64,000 nucleotides of DNA from Pithys albifrons albifrons (Eukaryota > Chordata > Aves > Passeriformes > Thamnophilidae), in the NCBI RefSeq assembly GCF_047495875.1, contig NC_092462.1, positions 26,986,523 to 27,050,522 on the forward strand, in the 5' to 3' direction. Made by a program: the position numbers and the translations under genes. The notes under the pieces are model-generated. The model searched no databases. It saw nothing but the letters and a program-made list of their open reading frames with translations, and had not been told where the DNA came from. Shown piece by piece: positions 1 through 12,802 of the stretch; within the stretch, counting starts at the first letter, position 1, and the number at the start of each line of letters is the position of its first letter.

Positions 1-3000
1 TGCAGTGGGTTGCAGTCAAAGTAAACAGTGTAGAATGGGAAAGTTGGGAAGAATGGATTTGACCAGTCTCCAGTTAACTGTTCCAATTCCTTACTTTGTC
101 TTACATTTTATTTCATTCCTTCCATCACCCGTGTAATTTTCTTTTGCAAATTAGTCACTAGGGAAAGATGAATTTTTTGGACAGGATAAAGTAGTGCTGT
201 CACACTCCTACAAGGCAAGGGAAAATTGTCCAAACTCAGCTCAGAGAAGCTTCTGATTGCTCTGATGAGCACTGAAAACACCATCATCTGCACATTAATT
301 AAAGGGGCTCAATTTCCCTAGCGCTGTCTTTAAAATTAATCTCATACAAAAGGATTCATATAACATGAATAATGGGACTGTATGAAAGAGTAACAGCATT
401 GGCATCGACCACTATCTTTAGTTTCTTTCTCATTCTCTGTGACTGTAGACTGATTAGTCAAGATTCCTGTCCAACTGAGTATGTCTTCCACTTTGATATT
501 CCTAGGAGCACTGTTAATCCTCCTTCCAAAGGAGGGCACACATTTAAGATTAACTTTTGTAAGAATTCACTGCAAAATGCTCAGAGGCAGCCAAGGGACT
601 TTTCAGGCTTGACACTTGCAGATCGGATATCCTATGATTTGCTTGGTGAGACTGTTCTGAATGTTGTCCTGTCATTTATGGATCAAGTAAAAACATTTAA
701 TCATAACTTCTCACGTGAAAAGCTCCTGCCACTTCCTTCTTCAAATCCCTCCGTAAATGCATTTCCTTTGAAAGGTTTCCAATGTTCCTCTGCTCACCAG
801 TAACATCTGCACCCACTTTAGGGTAAAGTAATACCAGCAACTTGTACCTAAAGCAGAGTTTGTGTTGCCTGCAGCAGGACATAGTCTTCCATCTGTTTGC
901 AAAGTGTATATGCATCTTAAGACCACCCCCTTTCCTTTGCACCAAAAAGCAACCAGAAACTGATATAATCCAGGATGAAATTTTGATGGCAGACCTTCCA
1001 GCTAGGTCTGGCCAGTGGAAGAGCAAGAAAACAGCAAAATCTTCTAATCAGTTTCTTAGAGAAAATAAAAAAAGGAAATGTTTTTATTGCTCCTAGAAAC
1101 ACTTCGAAGCCTCACAAGTAGACTTCTCATGCAAGGAATATCTGCAAACTTCATAAAATACAAATAGCAAAAATTCAACAATTTCTCATTATGCTCTCTG
1201 TATACTTTTCCTGGAAGCTTAGGACTTACCAGCATAAGCTTTCAACTCAAGAACAAATTTTTCATCTTACCAATTTAAATTCAAAGAGTTACTTTATCTT
1301 TTCAGTATATATTTAACTCCCTGTCTTCTCCCAGCAAAGCCCCACAGTTGGCTTATTGGCAAGGCTGACCTGAAGTTGTGCCTTAACACCTGATTACTGC
1401 TGACCCCCACAAAAAGTATAGAATGTATCATGCAGCATACATGACTCCTTTATGAAAAATTCCTTGGAGCCTCAGACTTCCACTCCCCACATCTCACTCC
1501 TGCCTCTTGTGCTGCTGGTTTTGCCATGGACCAATGGGAACATGGATGCAGCTGCCAAGTGGTAGCTGCCAGGCCTGCCTTCAGCAGAGGCAACAAGTGA
1601 GATCTGGCAGCAGCAGTGATGGGAGCTGTGTGGAGGAAGTGACCAATGCGTATATGTCCCCCAAAATGACACTTCAAAGAATATACATTTGTTTTAGGTG
1701 CACAATAAGTATATCCATAAGGGGGTTGTTGGGCCTAAATGCACAGATAGTTGAGTCTGACTGGGAATTGAGCTATTTATACACTGTTCTGTACTTTTAT
1801 TTCTATGTATTTAGATATACAAATAAATGGCCTCTTTTTCTGCAATGCTGAGAACTGCATTTACTAAATATGGAAACAGGGTATCTGAAAATAAACACAC
1901 AAATATGAAGACATTAAACTTACTCTGTAAAATAGGGGCAAGAGAACTGCAGCAACTTATGTGCCCAAAATTCATGTAAAGAGAAGCCCTTCCCCCATGC
2001 AGCTCTCAAAGAGTCCTGAGCAAAACTAAAGAAAACAAAAAAAACTTCACAAAAATTCCCAAAGTTGAATGAACGTGTCAAAAAAGGCACAGGGAAAAGA
2101 TCGCTAGTGATAACTGGGTTCCCTGGAGATGAATAACCATTTTTGTTGCCAAAGGACAATACAAATGTCACATTGTTTTACTAATTTTCACATTCTACAT
2201 TTTATGGCAGCAATCTTCATAAGCCAGAAGAAAACAATACTATCTAATGGCAACTGAACAACGTAATCACTCATGACATCCCCAGTCACTCTGGAGGGTG
2301 AAAAAGCTACAAGGCAGCTGGCGTTTTGCTACAGCGACAAGAAAATATAAATAAGTAAATGGAGTTTTCAGTTAATCTTCATATTTTGGAAGACCTTCAA
2401 CAGAGCTGCAGGAAAAGCTTTTCCAACACCTTAGTCTTGAACTGGAATTACCATTAAATCTATCAGGTTTCTTCATAGACATAGAAAAACTCCTTATTTT
2501 AATTCCCAGGTGTATTTCTAATTTCTCTGTTTAATTACGTCCCCAAATTTTAATTTCATTTTATCCTGGAAGGTTTTTGTCAATGTATGTTGAAGTTGTA
2601 TTATCGAATGGTCTCAAGCCTTCCACATGCAGAGATACAGATCTTTTTGTTACCCAAGTCCCAGCAGTCATTACTGTAGATCAGAGAAGAAAATTCCTGG
2701 GTTAGTAGTTTATATCAAAGGCAATGATTTTTTTAAGTGCTACAGTAGTCCTCCCAAATTACTGAAAAATGTGAGTCAGTGTTTCGTTCAAAACGTCTTG
2801 CACATATGAATATACTATGTCTCAAATTTCTCCTCTAAATGCTTAAAAAGAAGTGCCCATGGCTCAGCCTGCGCTGAAGTATTTCTTCCTCCGTTTTCGT
2901 CTCCAGTGGCGCCGGGTGTATTCCGCGTGCAGCAGCATCTCCTAGTGGCCGCCCTGCCTGTGCTCCGTGGCAAAGGCAGCCAAGAGGGCAATTTGTGTTT

Positions 3001-6000
3001 CCCACCGGCTCACTACATTTCCGGTTGCCTGTGCAATAAAAGGAATCCGATGGGGCCAAGTATTGGTAACAAACAGCAGTATTTATCTTTGCTGAAGTGT
3101 GGGATGCCACCTAGATTACAGGACCTGGCAATGTGAGTGTCATAATCCTTCCTGCCAGAAGAGGCAGAGTGGACTTTGCTGAACGGCCCTGTCCAAGGGT
3201 CCTCTATGGGAAGCGCTTCTCCAAGGCTTGAATCCACTATCAGGTCTAATTTTGTGATAATGTATACCCGTGTCACACTACTGAATTCCCGACTTCTATC
3301 AGATTAATTGAAAAAGGTGTCTACTTGCTTTGTGAGCAGTTAATAAGGAAGAATATGCACCCTGCGCTGTCTGGGAAAAATGCTTGCATGAAATCATAGT
3401 AGTACTGTGGGTAGTTTTCAGGTAGAACTGGGGGAATGCTCCGGTAAGTCCTGCAGAATGGACAGAGATATTCATAGATTTCAGCCACTAAAGGTGGCAG
3501 AGAGATTAGAGCCTCTGTTAACATTTCAACTTTAATCTGTAGCTATCAGGCTGGAGTTGGATTCATCAGTGTGTGCAGAGCCAAGCACAGTCTTTTCAGC
3601 ATTCACAAGGTGGATGTAACCCTCTGAGCCACTAGACACCAACTGCATTCCCTGTGCCATTGCCACTGTTGGCCACAGCACGAAATGCCCATTTTCAAGA
3701 GACAGTTGCTATTCAGAGCAGTTTAAGCACCTGCTCAGCTCCTCTTGAAGTCAAGAGTAAGTTATTAAATGACAGGTACATATTTTGGGACTTTCCTGAG
3801 TCAAATCAAGTCAAGTACTTGGAAGGGAACTTGTCCACTGAATTAAATGGCAATCCTGGTCAATATATCCATGCTTGCAATGCCCTAATCTGCAACTGTT
3901 TGGAGCTTCAGTACTATTTCCTCTGAAGCCACTGAGAAGCATTAAAATAGAAGTATTCAATCTCCAAAGGTCAAAAAAGAAGCAAAGAAGTAACATTGAA
4001 TTTGTGCAGGAGTGTGATCTTGCACAGTTTCGTTTTCTGCGCAGATAAATCAGAATACTTTTTTTTTATTGCATATGGATTTTGATCTTGGCTCCACTAT
4101 AATTTCCTTGGCAAGGGAAACATCATACAGCAGTAACAAAGCCATCATTATTTATTTATTGAGCACTCTCTGAGTGACTGACTTTTACAATACCTGGAGG
4201 AAGACACAGGCCCTGTCTCAACAGTCTTGCAGCCTGGAAAAAAAAACACAGCTTAAAGTCATTGGCCAGACAACCAGAGCCAACTATGTGAACCTCAAAA
4301 AATTCACCATTTAAAAGTTTTTGGGTTTTTATACAGATTGATACAAAAAGTCTTAGAGGATGAACAGTACTGGGGAGAAAATGTAGACTGATTCCACCGC
4401 AAAGTAAAAAAGGCAGATAAAATGCTTTTTTTCACTGCACCCAGAAAGACTAAGTACACTTGGAGAGCCAGGGGAGGAAATCTTCCATAGAGCTGGATGC
4501 TGGTGCTCCCTAATAAGTAGAACTCAAAAAAACAAATACTGAAAACAACTGCATATCTCTTCAGTGAAGTAAGAATTACGAGCATGTTAAGTGTTGATAT
4601 GATGTTGAATCAGCAAAAACTCTTCATCCTCTCTGCCTCTCTCCCTACCCATATTGTATTCTTACAGGTAGGTAAGAATACAGGTAGGTGAGTCCCATCT
4701 AAATCTACATCTAAACTAGTTGTGTTTTTTTCCCTCAAAGCCCAAAGAACACGTTGCAGCACAAAGGGAGCAGAATTATCTCTGGCATCTTTATGAAGTG
4801 GAAGGAAGCTGCTACAGAGACTGCAGAATGATCAGGTTTTTCCAAACTATTGTACATCCTGTCAAACTAGGCAAATAAAAGCCCCTGTATACTATCAGTA
4901 ACCAGTTTCACTGGTCATGTTGATTCAGTTCAAATATTACTTCAAATTTGGGGCATCCTACTGATTCTCATCTTATATGATTACCAGTAATCCTACTATA
5001 TTGTACACTGCTTCTGCCATTCTATATGCTAATGGAAGAAAACAAATTAAATTCACTAAATCCCACATTGTCTCTTAAATTCTGAAAATAAACTATCAGC
5101 TTTTTAAAAAAATAATTATTTTTTAAAATGTTCCCCACCACTTGTTGAAAGTCAGTGCCTTTTCTAATTGAAATCCTTAAGAATTAATGACCTCAGCACA
5201 TTAAATGTGAATCCTGGGGATAGATCCATGTCCAAATGTAGCAGAATCCTTTTTGATAATGGCTCCTGCAGCTGGGAACTGCAAAAACCTGGAACTATTC
5301 TCAGAGGGAAGTTTATTTATGTCCCCGCTGTGCTTGACCAGTTCTCTTCATGAATGCTTTTACTTGGGGAATAGTAAAATAAAACCTGTGACCACAAGTT
5401 TCTCAGCTGCTCATAAGTCTCCAAGGAGTCAGAAAAAGAGGTCCCTCAAAGTCTCTGCTTTCTCCACCCAACATGTACATAAAAATTTTGGTTGTGTGAC
5501 ACAATACTGGTGTAGAACTGTGCAACAAGAGCAACAGAAGTTGTCACAGCTGTAGGAAGTTATGAGCATGAAAATTTGAACAGAAAGGCTAAGTTTAACC
5601 CCAATTAACCTGTTTACATTCAGCCTAGAGCCGAAAAGAAAATAGCTGGAAAGATAAAACATTCTTGTATGAAGACATTCACAGCTTTCTGCACAGCTTC
5701 AGACTCTCAGGAGTGAACACATGAGTACTTCCAATTTCAGAGACCTCAGAAAATATCAGGCTAATTTATCTCTTATAAATGTATTCCCCCACTACTATGC
5801 AAACTCAGGGAATGGGGCCTGTCCAGTTGGTTTTTCAGGCAGTATTTTGTCCTCAGAAACTACACAGGAACATATTCAGACATATGCTTAACATCCTTAA
5901 TCCAGAGGGCACCTAGACACGGGATTGACTTTGGACAAGTTTCTGAAGCAGAATACTTGTTTAAATACTAAAAGGAATTCCAGAAAATGGTTGGTTTGAC

Positions 6001-7137
6001 CATCTGGCCAAAATGAAAATGAACAAACAGATTTTTTTGAGTCACTGTGATAGGAAAAAAGGATGTTCTGACATCAAGAAGAAAAGGGGTGATGGGAGTT
6101 GAACTCACTATCTATCATTTAGTTGCATTTCACATGCTACCAGTTCTTCCATCACCTTTCCTTATATTGCATTCTACAGCAGTCAAAGGCTAAAGAAAGT
6201 ACTTTTGAAACCAAAAATATTCAATCACATTTCTAAATGGTGTCAGGCTAGCGATGCTTACTCTGCAGGTAAGTAAATAATTTGTCAGCAAATGTTCATC
6301 TGCTTCTAGAACTGATCTGAAACTGGGATCTCAGTTACAAGGAAAGCAATTTGGTAGAGGTCAGAGGAGGAGAAAAATGGAGATGCCGCTCACTATGAAC
6401 TAAGAAGCAGTGATGTCTTACTATCCCAAGTCATATCAGCCATCTACAGGAAAATAGTTTGCCTTATAAAATAATGCCACAGATTGTGCTACTTCTGTAA
6501 ACAAAATGGTTCCCATTTGTCCTTGCAGGCATGATCTGCATGTGCACTATTTCAAGTACAATGTGAAACCGCACAGCACAAGCTGCTCTTAAAAGATAAG
6601 ATGTCAGAGACCTACTTTCACTTCTTTTTAAAGTAAAAGCATCACACCAAAAGTAAGGTGATCTTTTTGTATGAAAATTTACATTCTATGTTAGAAAAAT
6701 ATTTAGATGTATGCACTTTATTACTCAAAGGAAGTAATTGACTTTTATTGTTGTTTTTATAATTTTGTGTTGTGAGATCATAAATGTCTTACCAAAAGAT
6801 GTGCTAAATAGAGGTGCTCCTCCTGCTGCTTCCTGTTTCAGTGAATTTAAAACTATAGTGTCACCCTTTATTTCAACAGAAATCAGTGGTGTAAAAATAA
6901 AAGGTGAATTTCACCCACAATGAAGAACAAAATTAAATTAGAAGGCAACATCTAGAAACAAGCTACAAATAGGTAAAAAGCCATTTTTCAAAAAGCTCAA
7001 AGTAAGATTCAGCTGGTAAGGCTGTCAGAGCAACCATAAGCACAAGACTATAAGCATAGACAGTTTACATGTCTGAAAAGATTATAAATAAACACATCTT
7101 TCTCCATGAATGCTACTAGTTAGCTTACACTTGGAAA
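1..7137. other. Gene-free upstream flank
   Basis: AT-rich sequence with many frames of 60-140 codons on both strands, none resembling a known protein. Positions 2,870-3,260 are somewhat richer in CpG but unidentified. A local duplication of an ACAGGTAGGT-type unit lies at 4,666-4,690 and an imperfect hairpin at 6,081-6,160. Confidence 0.6.
6081..6160. repeat. Imperfect 80-nt inverted repeat
   Basis: The arms 6,081-6,104 and 6,143-6,160 pair as GAAAGG, TGATGG and GAAC blocks separated by small bulges, around a loop of about 38 nt. On the minus strand it reads GGTGATGG...CCATCACC with a GAGTTCAACTC near the 3' arm, which looks like a decayed tRNA acceptor and T-arm. The D and anticodon arms do not fold. 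Confidence 0.5.
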
Positions 7138-7242
7138 TCACAGAATCACAGACTATTCTGAGCTGGAATGGACCCACAAGGATCATCAAGTCCAACTCTT
7201 AAGTCAATGGCCCACAGAGGGGATTGAACCCATGACCTTGGC
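7138..7242 (-). mobile_element. tRNA-Ile/CR1 composite SINE (TguSINE1-like), 5'-truncated
   Basis: Read on the minus strand, it starts with GCCAAGGTCATGGGTTCAAT, which matches the 3' half of tRNA-Ile with its B box. It then passes into a CR1-type 3' tail with GATGATCCTTGTGGGTCCAT and ends in the CTGTGATTCTGTGA repeat. This architecture matches the zebra-finch TguSINE1 family. The tRNA 5' half is missing. Confidence 0.85.
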
Positions 7243-10200
7243 TTCTTTGCTGTTTAATACTTTTTTTGTGCATATAATGTTATATAAATCAATCTCTAAG
7301 TTTTCAATTCATTATATTTATTTTCTGCACATTGGAAATCACTGTCCGTGTTCCCTTGGCTGAAAACAATACTACACTGCTACTCATGAAAACAGTCTGA
7401 CCTTAAATAAGTAGTGCTTGATGGGGTACAGCAACTACAGAGGGAAAATATGTCACTTTATATAATGCCTTGGTGTAATGTTTCTTCTAATAGCGCAGAC
7501 CTTCATGTGCCTCCTCTTGAGTTAGTCCCACAAGATGGCAAGGCAGTCAGTGCAGAATCTGGCCCTGGACAGCCACTGTCCATGATATTTATTGGCATGA
7601 CAAGCTTTCCAAATATTGCCAAAACATCCTGTGAGAAGAATTCTTCAATTACTTTCAGAGGACAGCAGTCTGTTCAGGTAAGAATAGATGCAATTTCAGA
7701 TTTTTCCATTGTTTCAAATGTACACAGAAAACTAGAGTTCCTAAAGTGTACTGTGAAGTCCTTGAGGTTTACAGCATTAAGCTGCTAATCCACAGCATGG
7801 TACTATTAAATGTGCTTCAATGATTTAATTGTCTTCTATTTTAGTTTTGGATGGCTTGAACCACTGTTTGATGAGCCTATCTCACTGCAATTGTTCAGAT
7901 GAGAAAACCAAGAGTGTTACCATGTGAGACTTGTGACACGCATCAACAGCGGAGCCTGCGCAGTCTGATAATGTGTCTTCTGGTTGGGCCTATGAGATTC
8001 TTGCTGCCTACTTAAAAAAAAGATACATTGGGGACCAGTGATGTAGACATCCAGAAAAACTATTTTTGGACACAAGTCCCCATATTTGCAGCACATTTCT
8101 CTTTCAGAAGTAACAGCAAGCTTTGCTTTGGGGGCAAGCAAGCATCTGGAGCCACAGGAGGAGGGGAACTCCAGTTGTTTAGATGAATCATTGTTACATT
8201 TTATAGGAAAACCTATAAAATACCAAACTGCCAGAGAGTAAAAGATCTTTCAGTGGTTTATTAGTTTTAAAGACCTTATAAAAAATTACTGGAAAACTAT
8301 AAAATTTTAATAGCTGAAAACTGAAAAGATTTCATGATCTTAAACTTGGCCCATTTGGATCACAGCATTGCTACACCTCTACAGCTGGGATATGGCACAT
8401 CAGGTGCAGAAATTCCCCAGACTCTTGCTTTTGTTTTGCTGTCCCCTAACGTCACATTAAAGCTCGTGGCTAGAGTTCCTCTTTGAACATAATTTCATGA
8501 AAGTATTTAGATCTCTGGCTATAGCTGAGGTTCTTCTCTGGTCATAGCTTGCCTGGTGATTTCTTAGTAGTCTTGCCATAGACTGAAGTTTGCAGCTGAT
8601 GAAACCACACAGGAATATTACAAGTCTAGGTATAGATGTTTATCTACACTGTATACTCAGGAGGTTTACCAGGCATAATTGCCAATCTGGAGTATCAGTT
8701 TAAGTGAGAATTTATGTCATATATCCAGAATTGAAGAGGTATCACAGAAATGATAGACTAGACTATGATCAGAGGTGACATCCATCATTAGGGGTAACAG
8801 AATGGAACAGCTACTCTGGCTTCTAGTGTCAGTCACAGAGGCCATAATTATTAGCTACATACAGCAACTATCAGCTGTAGGAGTTAGTAGAGTTCATTGC
8901 CTTTGTCCAAAGAAGAGCTAAATCATTCATTTAGATCATTTACAGCCACCTTAGGATGATGACAATTAGACTGTCATTGATGCCATGATACTCAAAGGTG
9001 GCTGTGTCACCACCCTTACATTGGTAGTGGCAGACTCCTCCATCCTATAATCTGTATTGGTACTGGTAAACATGATATCCAAATAGAGTGTGCATGTGTA
9101 AAATTTTCCTTAGAGCTGGTGAAACCACAGCCAGGTAGATCCTGTTTCTTTCTGAATCTTTTCCATAACAGTTAGAAATATCCCAGAAAAACACCACCAC
9201 CAACACAACCCCAGATCAAACAAAACAAAAAGCCCAAACAAAACCAACGAAACAAAAAAAACCCACAACCCCCCCACCCCAAAAAAAAAAACCAAACCCA
9301 AACCAAATCAACACCCCAAAGCACGAAAATTAAGCACAGCTCAGTCTTTTGTACCCAGTCTGAATACATGCCAAGTGCTTCAGATTAACAAAAGGAAGTC
9401 CTGGTCATTGCTGAGACACAGAAATTCTCGGGAGTTACCTAGATAATAAATAAACTACATGGAAAGTAAATCTGTAAGAATTTTTTGTGTAAGAAAGCTG
9501 AGTGGCTTCACAACTGATATCTCCTTCTCTGCTGTGCATTAGAAGTTTGAAAGATTTTTTTTACAGTGGAGCATGACTACCCTGGGGCCTCTTCTATTAA
9601 TTAGCCAGCTGCAAATGAAGTATAGCATAGATCTCACCCAGTGGATGCAGGGATTTATCCTTCAGCCAGATGCAGAGGTCACACAAGCAGAGGCACACTT
9701 AATAGTGACATCAAGAGTCTTGATTTGCCTTTCTTCTGGAAAGCAATCACATCACAGTGACTACAGGCAACTTATGTAAATACAATGATGTTAACACAGT
9801 TTGGGACTTCTGATTGTGAAAACATTAACCTTATTATTTTGCACTAAAGTGGCCCAGTTCCTATTAGAAGCACAGGACAATCATTAGAAATTTATTAGTG
9901 AGCTAGGGTGACCCACAGCTGTATTTTGTTGATAGAGATTATAAAACACCTAATTTTGTCATTCTCCTTCTGAAATGTATGACGAAGCAGAAGCAGCTTG
10001 GCTTAGTTATGTCAAAGCTCAAAATTATTTCTAATTCAGTTTATAATGATTCGTTCCCAGACTTTTCTCCTTGTAAAAATAACTTTTTCTTCCTAGGTTT
10101 GGATATTTAATGCCTCTTTAATCAGATTTTGGGGAAGAAGATGCACTTTCATATTTTGTTCTGCAAGCCTAAATGGCTGAGGGGCTTTTTTATGTCATTG

Positions 10201-10984
10201 TTGCCTCCATGACGGGTCAAAATAAATCTATTAGTATGAGCCTCATCAACTGGCCAAAGAATTTATTGCTCCTGTAATAAGCTTGTTACTAGACTAAGTG
10301 AAAGCAATGGCTTAGGTGAGAGAGCTCCTGTGTTATTTGTTGCATGGTAGCATAAACACCAGACATTAATACTCATTTTTTACTAATGCTTTTAAATTCA
10401 TTATAAATGAGTAAAATAAAATTAATGGCTTGGAGTTTACAGTGTATTTCCATTAGGGGCTTGTGTTCTAGCTGCCAACACATCTGGATCTCCTATGAGT
10501 TAATGGGTTTAGCCACAGTGTCGTTGCTTGTAGAAAATAATTGATTAACCTGCATAAAAAATTTTGTAAAAGCATTCAAACAATAGGAAGACTCCCAGTT
10601 GTCTCCTCTTGCTTTTAGCACAATGATCTATTACTCCTTGTGCTTGATCATAAATTGATGTGTAATTCTTACAGATTATGATATAGGATATATTTATAGT
10701 CTCACTGTAAAAGAAGTTAGAGAAACAAGACTCTGGAAAGGGAAAACCTTTGTGAAAACACAGATTCACATGTGTTGCATGCTGTGGCAAAATACAGTTG
10801 TAGTACAACAAAGCAGTTACACATCTACTAAAATAGCAAAAGAACGAAAAGTCAAACCAAGTGGTTGTCCACATTTCTGAATTATTTTGTTGTCATGCAT
10901 TCATTTCTCACAAGTACTTTGTTTGGGATGGAGTATGTATTACAAAGAAAGGGAAGTATGTGCTACAAAGAAAGAACAAATTTA
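7243..10984. other. Gene-free AT-rich stretch
   Basis: No gene or RNA is recognised. A 124-codon open frame at 7,414-7,788 has no known relative. An A/C-only tract lies at 9,181-9,325. Confidence 0.6.
9181..9325. repeat. A/C-only low-complexity tract
   Basis: About 145 bases are almost entirely A and C on the + strand, with ACC repeats, AAAC units, a CCCCCCCACCCC run and an 11-A run. It is the strand mirror of the G/T tract in intron 1. It produces artefactual Phe/Trp/Gly-rich frames on the minus strand. Confidence 0.85.
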
Positions 10985-10989
10985 ACAGT

Positions 10990-11060
10990 AGAATTTGTTA
11001 ACCCTGTCAGAATAATACAGACCGAGAAGGGACTTCAAGAGGTCATTTGCGCCAAAGCTG
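10990..11060 (-). mobile_element. Degraded CR1 3'-region fragment
   Basis: The + strand reads CAGACCGAGAAGGGACTTCA then AGAGGTCATTTGCGCC, resembling the antisense of a CR1 3' end of the kind with GGGACCT...AGGTCATCTAG. Both borders are unclear, and similarity fades by about 11,100. Confidence 0.45.
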
Positions 11061-11787
11061 GTTGACAGTCTGATTCTCAAAATGTTTGTGCAGCCCCAGC
11101 TAAGACTCCTGCAATTACAGCAATACCACATCAGTCCCACATCACTTAGTCCTCTAGCATTTTCAGGTAATGTTTATTTCTTAATAGCTCACCTGAACAT
11201 TGCTGCATTTTGAACCCCTCATTTCTTGCTCTGCCTTATTAGGTCATAAAAAGGAAATTAATTCTGTCAGATACAGATCTACAATCTATCAAAAGACTAA
11301 TGTAGCCTGTGCAAGACACCTTTACATAGTTTGATACGATGAGAAGATTTCAAATATAGTCAGTGCCTGCAGTACTAAAAGGTGTCCTGCATGTTTTGTA
11401 AAAACAGTAACAGTCAGAGCTGGACCATATGCTGAGCATACAGGCAAAGTAATTGAAAAAGTATTAAAGCATTTAAAGACATAATAACCAGTAGGAAGAA
11501 CAGCTTACAAACAAGAAAGGGACTGGTAAAATTTATGTAGCAAGTAAAGGTGACTCAGTGTCATAGGACAACATGATCACCAGTATATTATCCTGCTCTC
11601 AACTTCTATGCATAATTAATAAAATAGCCTGAGCAATTAATTCAGTCTTGAATAGTGCCTGAATGAATGACAGGTGAATATAGGTGATAGAAACAGACAC
11701 AGACCCAAAATTAATATGGCTTAGTGTGTGATTATCTGCGGAAAATTGAAGGGAGATCCTTTGTCAACAGTAGCCAACACGGGAGGA
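11061..11787. other. Gene-free AT-rich stretch before the LTR
   Basis: No gene, repeat or RNA is recognised between the CR1 remnant and the LTR. Confidence 0.6.
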
Positions 11788-12363
11788 TGTGCTGGTTTTG
11801 GCTGACAATAGAGTTAATTTTCTTCACAGTAGCTGGTATGGGCTATGTTTTGGATTTTTGACAGGAAAAGTGTTGATAAAACAGGGAGGTTTTCCTTATT
11901 TACACAGTGTTGAGGCTTTTTCTGCCTCTCACACCACCCCATCAGCAAGGGGGCTGGGGGTGCACAAAACGTTGAGAGGGGACACATCTGGGAGAGCTGA
12001 CTCCAACTCTCCCAAGGGATATTCCAGACCACATGGCATCATGCTCAGCATATGGAGATGGGGGCAGAGAAGAAGGAAGGGGAGGACATTGTGTTCCCAA
12101 GTAACATGTTAGGGAGCTCTCCGTTTCTGGGGATGGCTGAACATCTGCCAGCCCATGCAAAGTGGTGAAGGAATTCCTTGTTTTGCTTTGCTTGTGTGTG
12201 CAGCTTTTGCTTTAACTATTAAATTCTCTTTATCTCAACCCACAAGTTTCCTCACTTTTACTATTCCAATTCTCTCCCCCATTCCACTGGGATGGGGTGG
12301 GGGGTGGGTAGTGAGCAAGGGGCTGTGTGGTGCTTAGTTGCCAGTTGGGGTTAAACCACGGCA
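11788..12363 (+). mobile_element. Solo LTR of an avian endogenous retrovirus
   Basis: A 576-bp unit begins TGTGCTGGTTTTGGCTG and ends GGGTTAAACCACGGCA, with the TG...CA termini of an LTR. Internal segments (TTCTTCACAGTAGCTGGTAT, ATTCCTTGTTTTGCTTTG, TTTATCTCAACCCACAAGTT) belong to an LTR type common in neoavian genomes. ATTAAA at 12,218 is the probable poly(A) signal. The TATA-like spot near 12,047 is degraded. There is no internal coding region and no second LTR, so it is a recombination remnant. No clear target-site duplication was found. Confidence 0.88.
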
Positions 12364-12430
12364 ATTGCTCTCCAACACTTGCCTTCCTGTTTAGAGAATG
12401 TCTTGTATATATTCTGCACAGAGACTGAAA

Positions 12431-12660
12431 AACCTTGCCTTATCTTGCCTCGTTCTTCCTTGTGAAGGCCTTTCTGTCTCTCTATATAGCATATACCCAT
12501 GCTGGAGAGAGAGAGAATACAGTGTGTGCACTCCTAACACCGAGAGGAAAGCCTTGCCTCAGCTCACCCTCTCACTGAGGCTTTTCTGTCTGTACAGGCA
12601 GAGAGTTTTCACCTCACCTCACCTTGTGAAGCCTTTTCCCCTGTGCAGAGCACACACATT
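12431..12660 (+). repeat. Degenerate minisatellite, about three units
   Basis: Three related segments, each a pyrimidine-rich CCTTGCCT/CACCTCACC stretch followed by TGTGAAGGCCTTTCTGTCT or a close variant, occur around 12,458, 12,567 and 12,622. The key block recurs at spacings of 113 and 51 bp. It lies between the LTR and the antisense CR1. Its origin is unknown. Confidence 0.5.
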
Positions 12661-12802
12661 ACCTCTATGTGTTCTAGGGCACATATATTCCTAAAATAGC
12701 ATATTTTACCTTTACAGACAGAAAAGTCTCACTTAGGCAAAATGACGGGAGGTGTATGTATTGCACATGTTCCTGTCTGTGCCCTGAGGCTGGGACACAG
12801 AG

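Noticed and set aside
9110..9369. Trp/Phe/Gly-rich minus-strand frames
   Set aside because: They are artefacts of the A/C-only tract.
1..11787. 5' exons of COL25A1 (the neighbour in mammals)
   Set aside because: No Gly-X-Y collagen coding, signal peptide exon or second CpG island was seen.
12364..12802. Internal retroviral coding remnant next to the LTR
   Set aside because: No gag, pol or env similarity is seen; the segment is the pyrimidine-rich degenerate repeat.
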